Assembly: GCA_015061285.1 (NCBI GenBank)
Contig: SUWW01000008.1
Location: 1-64,000 of the forward strand
Length of the DNA: 64,000 nt
Origin: Bacteroidales bacterium
GTDB taxonomy: Bacteria; Bacteroidota; Bacteroidia; Bacteroidales; Marinilabiliaceae
Reading direction: 5' to 3'
Below the pieces are notes generated by a model. That model was not told the origin of the DNA. It was given only the letters and a program-made list of their open reading frames with translations, and did no database searches. Below are positions 54,439 through 62,970 of this stretch, one piece after another. The position numbers and the translations under genes are program-made. Every line of letters begins with the position of its first letter. The stretch's first letter is position 1.

Positions 54439-57261
54439 ATGAAGCATAAAACATCTTGGTTATTTCTGACTGCTATGCTGTTGTTTCTGGTTTCATGCCG
54501 AAACGAGTCTTCACATGTTAGCAAAATTCATAATGGCGTAGTAATCCCAATTGACAATGTAGCGCTAAAGGTGCAGTTTTATTCTCCACAAACTGTGCGT
54601 ATACAAAAATGGTTGCAAGAGGGTTCCGATGCCAAGAAAAGCCTTATTGTAGTGGCCGATACAACCTTAGATATTGAGTTTGATGTATACGAATCGAGCA
54701 AGGTGCTTTCGCTTGCTTCATCGCACCTGCGCATCGATGTTGATAAAAACACAGGAAATGTGAGTTTTATGTCGAACGATAGTGGAGATGTGCTGCTTCG
54801 CGAAGCAGAATGCAATTTCTCGCCTATTGTTTATAATGCCGATTCTGCATATACAGTTACTCAGAGCTTTACGCTGAGTGCCGATGAGTCTATATATGGA
54901 CTTGGGCAGCATCAAAATGGCTATGTCGATTTGCGAGGAAAAAGTGTGATGCTTGCTCAGTCCAATACCGAGGCTGCTGTGCCTGTATTTACTTCGTCGA
55001 AGGGTTATTTGATAACCATCGACAACTATTCGAAGATTGTTTACGCTAACGATGGTGCGGCGCAGTCGTTCACGTGCGATGTGGCCGACAATATCGACTA
55101 TTATTTTTCGTGCGGCAGTAATATCGATGAAGCCATCGCCGAATATCGTCATCTGACGGGTGTTGCGCCTATGTATGGTAGGTGGGCGTATGGCTATTGG
55201 CAGAGCAAGGAGCATTACGAAACGCAAGCCGAAGTGCTTTCCGTTGCGCGTAAGTACCGTCAGTTGCATATTCCTATCGATAATATTGTGCAAGACTGGG
55301 ACTATTGGAACGGTCATCCCAATTGGGGCAGTATGCAGTTCCATCCTGCGCTTTTTCCGTCGCCTAAAGCTATGGTTGACGAGTTGCACAACATGAATTT
55401 TCATATTATGCTCTCCATTTGGCCCGCCGTTGGACCCAATACCGATATTTATAAAGAGATGTCGGCACATGCTGGTTATCTCTATCCGTCGGTAGGCTGG
55501 GCTGGTTTCAAATACGTAGATATATACAACCCCGAAGTGCGCCAGATGTATTGGGATTACCTCAATCGTGGACTCGTTTCGACGGGCATCGATGCTTGGT
55601 GGATGGATTCCACTGAGCCCGACGTGATAAATGCCGTTACGAAAGAATCGTCGGAGTATGAACTGAAGAAAATGGCTGATAATCATCTTGGTACGTTTGC
55701 ACGCTATCTTAATCCATTCTCGCTTGTTATGGTTGGCAATGTCTACGATCATTGGCGTGCCGAGCAACCCGAACGTCGTGCATACATACTTACGCGTTCA
55801 GCTTTTGCGGGTCAACAACGCTATGCTGCCACCACATGGAGCGGCGATATTGGTGCAAGTTGGGAGGTCTATCGCAAGCAGATTGCAGCAGGCATTAGCA
55901 TTGGTATGTCGGGCATACCATATTGGACGTTCGATATTGGCGGATTTGTACTTAGCTCCTACGATGGCGTTTTCTGCAAGTCGACCACCGATCCCGCATA
56001 TCAAGAGCTATATACGCGCATGTTCCAGTTTGGCGCCTTCTGCCCGATATTCCGCTCACATGGCTCGGAAACGCCGCGCGAGATATGGGAGTTTGGCGAG
56101 TTTACGCCTACGCTCATCAAATATGATAATCTGCGTTACAGATTGCTATCATATATATACTCAACGGCATGGCGTGTGACAAATCAAGGCTACACAATGA
56201 TGCGAAATCTTGTTATGGATTTTCCTCACGATACCAAGGCTCGCAATATTGATGATGAGTATATGTTTGGCGAATCGTTTCTGGTTTGTCCTGTTACTAA
56301 ATATCAAAAGTATTCCCCTCCAATCAAGAGTTGCGACATTCCCGCCGATGTGTTCCTCACTCCCGACGGCAAGCAAGGACTTCGTGCGCTCTACTGCACC
56401 GACGATAAGCATCAGCATGTGGCGCTCGACACCATCGTTTCGGGTATCAATGAATTCTGGTTTACTGGCCGTCCTACCTATGCTACCGATTCTATGTATT
56501 CTATTCATTATGAGGGTACTTTGATTCCCAAGGAGAGCGGCGAGTATCAGTTCCATTTGCTCTGCTTCGATAAAAAACGCATATCTATCGATGACGCTGA
56601 ACTCAAACTAACTGATGGAGGTGTAGAAAATTACACCGAAGTGGTAAATCTTGAGGCTGGTCGAGCATACAAATTTGTAGTCGAAACAGAGAATGCTTCC
56701 ACTGGAGCTGCTCGTATGATAGTCAGATGGCGCACCCCAGCAATGTTCGCTTTAGAGCGTCAGCCAGTTGTGAATAACAAACAATCGCGCTCTGTTTATT
56801 TGCCTGATGGTGCTAATTGGTTCGACTTTTGGTCTGGTAAATACTATAAAGGCGGTCAGACTATAGAAGCGTATGCACCTATAGATATTATGCCTATTTA
56901 TGTACGTGCTGGCTCTATCGTGCCTTTGTCTCCGCCTATGGAATATTCAACTCAGATACCTCTCGATACTCTTGAATTGCGTATATATGCGGGTAACGAT
57001 GCATATTTTGAACTTTATGAAGACGAGAACGATAATTATAATTACGAACGGGGAGAGTATTCCATAATACCTATGCAATGGAATGACGCCAAACACACGC
57101 TAACGATAAAACCACGTCAAGGCTCTTTTGCTGGTATGCTCAGTCGAAGAGTTTTCAAAATAGTCTTGGTTGATGCTGGAGTTGGCGTAGGAATAGAACC
57201 TGCGGAGAATCCTATTCAAACAATTGAGTATGAGGGTGATGAGGTGAGTGTGGGAAATTAA
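54439..57261 (+). CDS. GH31 alpha-glucosidase/alpha-xylosidase with PA14 insert
   Basis: 940 aa from ATG 54439 (33 bp inside the frame), with lipoprotein signal LLFLVSC. N-terminal galactose-mutarotase-like domain (ESIYGLGQHQNGYVDLRGKS), then the GH31 barrel: RWAYGYWQSKEHYETQAE, the nucleophile Asp in DAWWMDSTEPD (about 387), the acid/base region WSGDIGASWEVYRKQI, and FCPIFRSHGSETPREIW. A PA14-like beta domain follows the barrel (about 660-790, MYSIHYEGTLIPKESGEYQF), typical of Bacteroidetes alpha-xylosidases. Xyloglucan or alpha-glucan substrates likely. Confidence 0.93.
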   Translation: MKHKTSWLFLTAMLLFLVSCRNESSHVSKIHNGVVIPIDNVALKVQFYSPQTVRIQKWLQEGSDAKKSLIVVADTTLDIEFDVYESSKVLSLASSHLRIDVDKNTGNVSFMSNDSGDVLLREAECNFSPIVYNADSAYTVTQSFTLSADESIYGLGQHQNGYVDLRGKSVMLAQSNTEAAVPVFTSSKGYLITIDNYSKIVYANDGAAQSFTCDVADNIDYYFSCGSNIDEAIAEYRHLTGVAPMYGRWAYGYWQSKEHYETQAEVLSVARKYRQLHIPIDNIVQDWDYWNGHPNWGSMQFHPALFPSPKAMVDELHNMNFHIMLSIWPAVGPNTDIYKEMSAHAGYLYPSVGWAGFKYVDIYNPEVRQMYWDYLNRGLVSTGIDAWWMDSTEPDVINAVTKESSEYELKKMADNHLGTFARYLNPFSLVMVGNVYDHWRAEQPERRAYILTRSAFAGQQRYAATTWSGDIGASWEVYRKQIAAGISIGMSGIPYWTFDIGGFVLSSYDGVFCKSTTDPAYQELYTRMFQFGAFCPIFRSHGSETPREIWEFGEFTPTLIKYDNLRYRLLSYIYSTAWRVTNQGYTMMRNLVMDFPHDTKARNIDDEYMFGESFLVCPVTKYQKYSPPIKSCDIPADVFLTPDGKQGLRALYCTDDKHQHVALDTIVSGINEFWFTGRPTYATDSMYSIHYEGTLIPKESGEYQFHLLCFDKKRISIDDAELKLTDGGVENYTEVVNLEAGRAYKFVVETENASTGAARMIVRWRTPAMFALERQPVVNNKQSRSVYLPDGANWFDFWSGKYYKGGQTIEAYAPIDIMPIYVRAGSIVPLSPPMEYSTQIPLDTLELRIYAGNDAYFELYEDENDNYNYERGEYSIIPMQWNDAKHTLTIKPRQGSFAGMLSRRVFKIVLVDAGVGVGIEPAENPIQTIEYEGDEVSVGN

Positions 57262-57348
57262 GCAAAGCCATAGAAGGTAAGGTTTTCAAAATACATATAG
57301 TTTCACAGTGCGTATTTATGAGTATGCATTGGCGTATCTAAAAAAATG

Positions 57349-57379
57349 AAATCCTCCAAGGGTTAATCTTGGAGGATTT
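57349..57379. terminator. Bidirectional terminator after GH31
   Basis: A perfect 12-bp stem, AAATCCTCCAAG / CTTGGAGGATTT, loop of 7 nt, with A-run on the left and TTTTC on the right. It separates GH31 from the convergent export operon. Confidence 0.85.
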
Positions 57380-57403
57380 TCTATTTGTTATGAATAGCTA
57401 TCA

Positions 57404-58585
57404 TCAGATGCCTAATATGCCGTTGGCTCTGCGTCTACGTTTCTGCCTTAGTTTTATGTAGTACAATCCACATGCAGCTACGGAGTATACGGCTATTTGT
57501 ATTATTATGCCAATCATTTCTCTATTTACATCGGCTATTGATGCACCCATGCTGCTGATACGTACGTAAGCGTTAAGACCAAATGTCGATGGAAATAGAT
57601 ACGAAATCCATTTGATGGTTTCGGGCATATTGTTGGCTGGCCACGACACACCACTCATAAAGAGTAGCGGCAGCGACATAAATACGAACAATAGCATGCA
57701 GTCTTCGCGGTGATAGATGAGGAATGACAACGTTACTCCCATAGCAGTGCATGCCGCGAGATATGGCACAATGAACAAAATGAAGTCGGAATAGTGACCC
57801 AATTGTGGTAGCCCGAAGAGTTTTGTTACGAAGATGTGCGCATAGACACCCCAAAGCAGATAGAGCAAGAGGTAGAAGAGTGATTTGCCAGTAACTATCT
57901 CGAATGCATTGCGATAGTGTCTTGATGATGGTAGTGCGTAGCCGCCTGTTAGTTCGCGAGTGCGCCCCATACTCATACCTATGCCAAGCAGAAGCGTCTG
58001 TTGCAAGATGAGCATCAACACGGGCGGCATGAGGAACGAGCCATAGCCTTGCGCCGTGTTGTAGAGCGGTGTGTGCTTGTAGTCGATGGGGGCTTGCACT
58101 ATCTGGGCTTCGTGTTCTGTGTTTGCATGTATGTAGTTTTCCACCTTAATCTCACGGTTCATAGCTATAGAGACGTTACTGCAGGCGAGCATCGAGTTTT
58201 TGTAGTAAATCATCGAACACATGTTGCAATAGAGTCCCACCACCGATTGCTTTCCTTTGTGTAGGTTGTTTTCGAAATCGTTGCTTATAACCACAACCGA
58301 ATAGACCTCTTCGCGTTCCATTAGTTGCTGCGCTTCGGCTACGCTGGTGCAGTGTGCAGCCACTTTTACTTCGGGCGTGGCATCGAGGTTGCGCACAAAC
58401 TGACGGCTCGTAGGCGAATTATCGGCATCGACAATGGCAATGGGGACATCGCGTTGCGTTTCGAGCGTATATACACTCACATAGAGCAGCGGATAGAACA
58501 AAGGCATAGCCACCACAAACAGCAGTATGCCAATGTCTTTGCGCACTGTGAGTAGCTCATCGGTCCATATCTTTATTATATTCAT
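57404..58585 (-). CDS. ABC-2 family permease (YbhR/YhiH type), second
   Basis: 393 aa. One N-terminal membrane helix (GILLFVVAMPLFYPLLYVSV), an extracytoplasmic domain of about 150 residues, then five helices including SLPLLFMSGVSWPANNMPET, the usual YbhS/YbhR layout. Ends in a basic tail (RQKRRRRANG). Last gene of the TolC-HlyD-permease-permease operon. Confidence 0.9.
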   Translation of the reverse strand: MNIIKIWTDELLTVRKDIGILLFVVAMPLFYPLLYVSVYTLETQRDVPIAIVDADNSPTSRQFVRNLDATPEVKVAAHCTSVAEAQQLMEREEVYSVVVISNDFENNLHKGKQSVVGLYCNMCSMIYYKNSMLACSNVSIAMNREIKVENYIHANTEHEAQIVQAPIDYKHTPLYNTAQGYGSFLMPPVLMLILQQTLLLGIGMSMGRTRELTGGYALPSSRHYRNAFEIVTGKSLFYLLLYLLWGVYAHIFVTKLFGLPQLGHYSDFILFIVPYLAACTAMGVTLSFLIYHREDCMLLFVFMSLPLLFMSGVSWPANNMPETIKWISYLFPSTFGLNAYVRISSMGASIADVNREMIGIIIQIAVYSVAACGLYYIKLRQKRRRRANGILGI

Positions 58586-58596
58586 GAAGAATGCTT

Positions 58597-59769
58597 TTAT
58601 GGTTTGTACTTAACCTTGCGGAATGCATATCCAAAACGCCAAAGCACGGTTAGCGGAAGTAGGCACATGACGAGCAATATTGCTATCGAAGGCCACACGT
58701 GCGAAAGAGGAAATCCGTTGAGTGCTTGGTTGCAATAGATGATATAGTAATGGCGCAAAGGAATAAGTACGCACAATTTCTGGAATATCACTGGCATTGC
58801 CGTTACTGGGAATGTGAATCCGCTAAGCGATATTTGCAGCACGCCCAAAAGCGCACATGCACTCATTGCAAGACGCATCTGTATAAATATGCCATATATA
58901 AATACGGCAATGGCTTCGGATGCCAGCACCGACAATACGCCCAGAACAATCATTCTGCTTATGCCCGCCTGACATGGGAATCCTAAATACTTATACAAAC
59001 AGACGTCGATAAGCACAAAGAGCAACGAGAAAAGTAGCGTTTGCGGCCATAGTTTTCCGATGAGAGCAATGGTTGACGATTGCCCAGAATGGAAGAAAAG
59101 ATCTATTTGCGTATTGTTTTTCCACTCTATACCTATTTTGTAGGCCGTAAATACCATAATTATAATCATAAGTATGCTCGGCACCACAATATTGTTGAGG
59201 TATATGGAGTAGTTGAGCGTAGGATTGTTGAGTGGATGCGTCTCTATGACGATAGGTTGCAAAATGCCCATCATCAGGCTTGGCGGCACACCTTTGGCTT
59301 GCAGCGATGCGCGCGTAACGGCCAATCCTGCCAATTCCGACGTCACCTTCATATCCTTCATAAGCAGGCTACCCATAATGTAGTAGCAGTCGTTGGTGTA
59401 GAAGGTTATTTCAGGTCGGCGGCTCGATAGAGCGGCTTCGGTGGTGCCATCGGGAATGTAGAAAAATGCCATTATCTCGCCGCGTTGCATGGCTTTGCGT
59501 GCGTCGGTGAAGTTGGCATAGTGAGCGCGTACATCGGTGTACTCCATGGCACTAAGTATGCGTACAATGGAGCGCGTTGTTGTTGTGTTGTCTTCGTCAA
59601 CAACGCCACATGGCAACTTTGTTGGCACGCCTTCGTTCATCAACCTATTGAAGAAGATGAGCGTGGCTATAGGTGCCAGCAACATGCAGAACACAAACAT
59701 AGGACGACGGAGAAAATTCTCTATCTCGCGCAATCCGATGTATAATATTCGTTTGAGTACGTCAATCAT
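58597..59769 (-). CDS. ABC-2 family permease (YbhS type), first
   Basis: 390 aa with the same layout as its neighbour: an N-terminal helix (MFVFCMLLAPIATLIFFNRL), a periplasmic domain and five C-terminal helices (LSGFTFPVTAMPVIFQKLCV contains the family motif). The two permeases would form a heterodimer. The ATPase subunit, normally YbhF, is not encoded nearby. Confidence 0.9.
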   Translation of the reverse strand: MIDVLKRILYIGLREIENFLRRPMFVFCMLLAPIATLIFFNRLMNEGVPTKLPCGVVDEDNTTTTRSIVRILSAMEYTDVRAHYANFTDARKAMQRGEIMAFFYIPDGTTEAALSSRRPEITFYTNDCYYIMGSLLMKDMKVTSELAGLAVTRASLQAKGVPPSLMMGILQPIVIETHPLNNPTLNYSIYLNNIVVPSILMIIIMVFTAYKIGIEWKNNTQIDLFFHSGQSSTIALIGKLWPQTLLFSLLFVLIDVCLYKYLGFPCQAGISRMIVLGVLSVLASEAIAVFIYGIFIQMRLAMSACALLGVLQISLSGFTFPVTAMPVIFQKLCVLIPLRHYYIIYCNQALNGFPLSHVWPSIAILLVMCLLPLTVLWRFGYAFRKVKYKP

Positions 59770-59777
59770 TGCTTACG

Positions 59778-60764
59778 TTATTCAGGCTTAACCATAATGG
59801 CCGACATACCTATGCATACGCCTTCGATATTAGCATCGATAGGTGTAGCGCGAACTTCGAAAGTCTTGAGGTCGTATTTATCGAGCGCTTTGGTAGCTTT
59901 CCAAGCAGCGAAGTTGCCCACGTTTTTGATGCGTGTTATACGTACATCGATAGTCTTGTCGAGGGCTGGCAAATAGACTTGTTTCTGGTCGTTCACTTTG
60001 ATGCCTGGTAGATAATCTTCGCGGATGTTGAATACGAACCAATAGTCGTTGGTCTTAGAAATATTCATGATAGGCGAGCCCGTGCCAACCAATTCGCCAA
60101 GTTGCGGATAGATTTCTGTTATTTCGCCATCGGCCGAAGCTATAAGAACCATTTCGCTTATATACGACGACACTTCGCTCACAGCGCCTTGAGCACGTTC
60201 CACCTGAGCTCGGGCTGCGGCTTTGTCTTCTTGTTGAGCACCATTCATTGCCATGTCGTATTGTGCTTTAGCAGCCTTTTCGGTAGCCGTCATAGCATCG
60301 AAATTGGCTTTGGCTTCATCGCGTTTTTGCTCGGCTACAACGCCCTCTTCGTAGAGCTTTGCCACGCGGTCGTAGGTTTTTGTTGCTACGTCGAGACCTG
60401 CTTTAGCCTTTTGCCAAACCTCATAGGCGGCTTGTATCTGTTCTGAGCGAGCACCGTTTTGTGCCTTTTGTTCAATAGCTTTTGCAGCAGAATAAGCAGC
60501 ATTGGCTTGTGCAAGTTTTGCTTCAATGTCGGGAGCCTCCAGAATGACAAGTGTATCGCCTTTCTTCACACGATCGCCCTCTTCAAAACGTATCTCTGCT
60601 ATGCGGCCTGGCACTTTGCTCGATACTCGATATGCCGATGCGTCTACTTCGCCTTGTATTACTTCTGCAGGCGACGATTGTGCGAGACCAACTATTATAA
60701 CTATTGCGATGATTATTATTACCACCGATGCAAACATGAGGTTTGCCTTAAATCTTCTGTTCAT
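59778..60764 (-). CDS. HlyD-family adaptor (YbhG/EmrA-like)
   Basis: 328 aa. Single membrane anchor near residue 10-28, a lipoyl domain (VSSKVPGRIAEIRFEEGDRV, then KKGDTLVILEAPD) and a long coiled-coil hairpin (about 70-180). The C-terminal barrel has PLINIS-like segments (PIMNISKTNDYWFVFNI). Adaptor between the ABC-2 pair and TolC. 8 bp gap to the first permease. Confidence 0.92.
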   Translation of the reverse strand: MNRRFKANLMFASVVIIIIAIVIIVGLAQSSPAEVIQGEVDASAYRVSSKVPGRIAEIRFEEGDRVKKGDTLVILEAPDIEAKLAQANAAYSAAKAIEQKAQNGARSEQIQAAYEVWQKAKAGLDVATKTYDRVAKLYEEGVVAEQKRDEAKANFDAMTATEKAAKAQYDMAMNGAQQEDKAAARAQVERAQGAVSEVSSYISEMVLIASADGEITEIYPQLGELVGTGSPIMNISKTNDYWFVFNIREDYLPGIKVNDQKQVYLPALDKTIDVRITRIKNVGNFAAWKATKALDKYDLKTFEVRATPIDANIEGVCIGMSAIMVKPE

Positions 60765-60788
60765 GGCTGTTATATATATATGCTATGA

Positions 60789-62306
60789 TTAATATACTAA
60801 TGTTCCTTTAGCTTTGTCGAGATTGAGTTTAGCAAGGCGTACGTCTATTTGCGCCTCAATCATTGTTGAGCGAGCTTTGAGCCAAGCAGTTTGTGCTTCG
60901 AGCACGTTGCTTACGGGTATTACGCCCTCGCGCATACCTACGTTAGCAAAACGTAAATTTTCGTCGGCACTATCGAGACTCTTCTTGGCTGTGGCAAGGC
61001 GCTTGCAACTCTCTTCGAGGCGTTGTGCACATTGGTTCACTTGCAATTCAATCTTTTCGCGTGTTTCATCAAGTTTATACTCGGCCTTTTGTGCTTCGAG
61101 TCGTGCAGCTTTCATCTTGAAACAACGCTCGCCAGATGTTACCAAAGGGATTTTTACGCCTACACCAACGGTCCACATGCCTTTGAAACTATTATCGAAA
61201 CCATTTTGGCTATTTGGGTTCGTAATTACATATCCACCAGTCAATGCTACATTGGGTAGATATTCGCTACGAGTAATCTTAACCTTTTCTTTGTATATTT
61301 TTTGAGCCAATTCGAGCGAGTTGAGTTCGGCGCGATCGCTTATTGTGCGGTCGGTTACAATGCTATCGGCCGATTCAACTTCAACATTTATGATATGTTC
61401 AAGTTCGTTTTCTTCGTCGGCAAGTGAGAATTGCGTATCGAGAGGTAACCCGCAAATTTGGCAGAGTAGCATTTTCGACAAAGCAAGTCCGTTGTCTATT
61501 TGTATTATAGTTACTTCGGCTTCGTTTTGCTTAACCTTAACGGTGAGCATATCGGCACGAGTGGCGAAACCATTATCAACCATTTTACTTACGTTGCCAT
61601 CGAGCGTATTTATGAGTTCGAGATAGCTTTGAGCAAGTTTTTTCTTGTTTTGTAAGTTTACAATCTGCCAATAAGCCTGATCCACTTGCACAATGAGTTC
61701 TTGCTCTTTGAGTGTATGCTTATTTGCCTCTACTTGCTGCAAATAATCGGTTATGCGGTTATAAGCAACAATTTTTCCTCCCATATACAATGGTTGTGTG
61801 AGCGTTATGGCACCAGCAAACACGTTACGAGTGTCGAGCAGGAGCGCATCGGCAAGAGAGTTTCCCGCGACGCCCAGTTTTGTAGCCATATCACCAATAT
61901 TTTGAGTGAGCGTAGGCGAAAATTGCTGAAAAGCTTGAGCCAATTGTGGGTTAGCTTGTAGCATTTGCAAAAATGTAGGATCGCTTTGCAATTGTTGCAT
62001 CGACGCGCCCATCTGCGTAGCAAAGGTGTTGCCTACATCGCGAAGTTTGTCTTCCTGTTCGTCGGAGATGAGGTGAACATCTTTACTCATATGGGTGTAT
62101 GCTCCCATAGCGTTGATGCGAGGAAAATACTTAGTGAATGCAGCTTTCTTCTCAAGTTCGGCAATCTCTTTGTCTATTGATGAAATGCGCATGTCTTTGT
62201 TGTTGTGTAGTGCCATAGCTCGGCAACTATCGAGGCTATATACAGCGTTTTGTCCATACATTGTAGTCGTCCATGCGCAAGCGACTATCACAAATATTCT
62301 CTTCAT
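60789..62306 (-). CDS. TolC-family outer-membrane channel
   Basis: 505 aa, exported by a signal peptide (MKRIFVIVACAWTTTMYGQ). TolC repeats are visible: SLDSCRAMALHNNKDMRISS, LYMGGKIVAYNRITDYLQQV and the second half (GMREGVIPVSNVLEAQTAWL). Longer than the average family member because of an insert (about 70-150) rich in Gln (MGASMQQLQSDPTFLQMLQA). First gene of the operon. Confidence 0.93.
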   Translation of the reverse strand: MKRIFVIVACAWTTTMYGQNAVYSLDSCRAMALHNNKDMRISSIDKEIAELEKKAAFTKYFPRINAMGAYTHMSKDVHLISDEQEDKLRDVGNTFATQMGASMQQLQSDPTFLQMLQANPQLAQAFQQFSPTLTQNIGDMATKLGVAGNSLADALLLDTRNVFAGAITLTQPLYMGGKIVAYNRITDYLQQVEANKHTLKEQELIVQVDQAYWQIVNLQNKKKLAQSYLELINTLDGNVSKMVDNGFATRADMLTVKVKQNEAEVTIIQIDNGLALSKMLLCQICGLPLDTQFSLADEENELEHIINVEVESADSIVTDRTISDRAELNSLELAQKIYKEKVKITRSEYLPNVALTGGYVITNPNSQNGFDNSFKGMWTVGVGVKIPLVTSGERCFKMKAARLEAQKAEYKLDETREKIELQVNQCAQRLEESCKRLATAKKSLDSADENLRFANVGMREGVIPVSNVLEAQTAWLKARSTMIEAQIDVRLAKLNLDKAKGTLVY

Positions 62307-62500
62307 CTGTATGCTTTATAAATTTCAAGTGCAAAGGAATTTATAATTATTCTTATTAACAAGATACAAATAAAGGAAAAATTGGAGCAAATAACGGATT
62401 TATATACTTTTGTAGGTGAGTAGATTCTCTTTTTGTGTACAGATTGACGGAAAAGGAGGGTTTAGGATTGACAATTGAACCTGATAGAGCCAAAATATTT

Positions 62501-62932
62501 ATGCAAGAGCCTAAAAATATACCACCACAAGCAGAAGATTTGAATAATCAAATCATCATATACCAGACAGAGGACGGACAGACACAAGTGGATGTTCGTA
62601 TGGAAAACGAAACTGTGTGGCTGACACAGCAACAAATAGCTGACTTGTTTGGTACAAAACGCCCAGCAATAACTAAGCATTTGAAGAATATCTATGCATC
62701 AGAAGAGCTTGACGAAAATAGCACATGTTCCATTTTGGAACACGTGGGTAATGACGGTAAGCAGATTTATAGTACAAAGTATTATAATCTTGATGTTATT
62801 CTTTCTGTAGGTTACCGTGTCAATAGCAAGAATGCAACTCGTTTTCGTCAATGGGCAAATAATGTCCTGAAGCAGTATCTATCAGGGACTACCAGAATCG
62901 GTAAAGGAGTCAATAGAAAAAGAGATAAATAA
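62501..62932 (+). pseudogene. RhuM-like gene, truncated and frameshifted
   Basis: From ATG 62501, the start matches the N-terminal DNA-binding half of virulence RhuM family proteins: TVWLTQQQIADLFGTKRPAI, HLKNIYASEELDE, then YYNLDVILSVGYRVNSKNAT and FRQWANNVLKQYL. RhuM is normally about 330 aa; here the frame ends after 144 aa in an unrelated tail. Removing one base near 62885-62890 restores an open tail reading SGLPESVKESIEKEINKNG followed by RHKWYG and a stop at 62958-62960. So the gene is a fusion of a RhuM start and another protein's end, with a frameshift. Confidence 0.75.
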
Positions 62933-62970
62933 AAACGGAAGACATAAGTGGTATGGTTAATTAGGAAATA

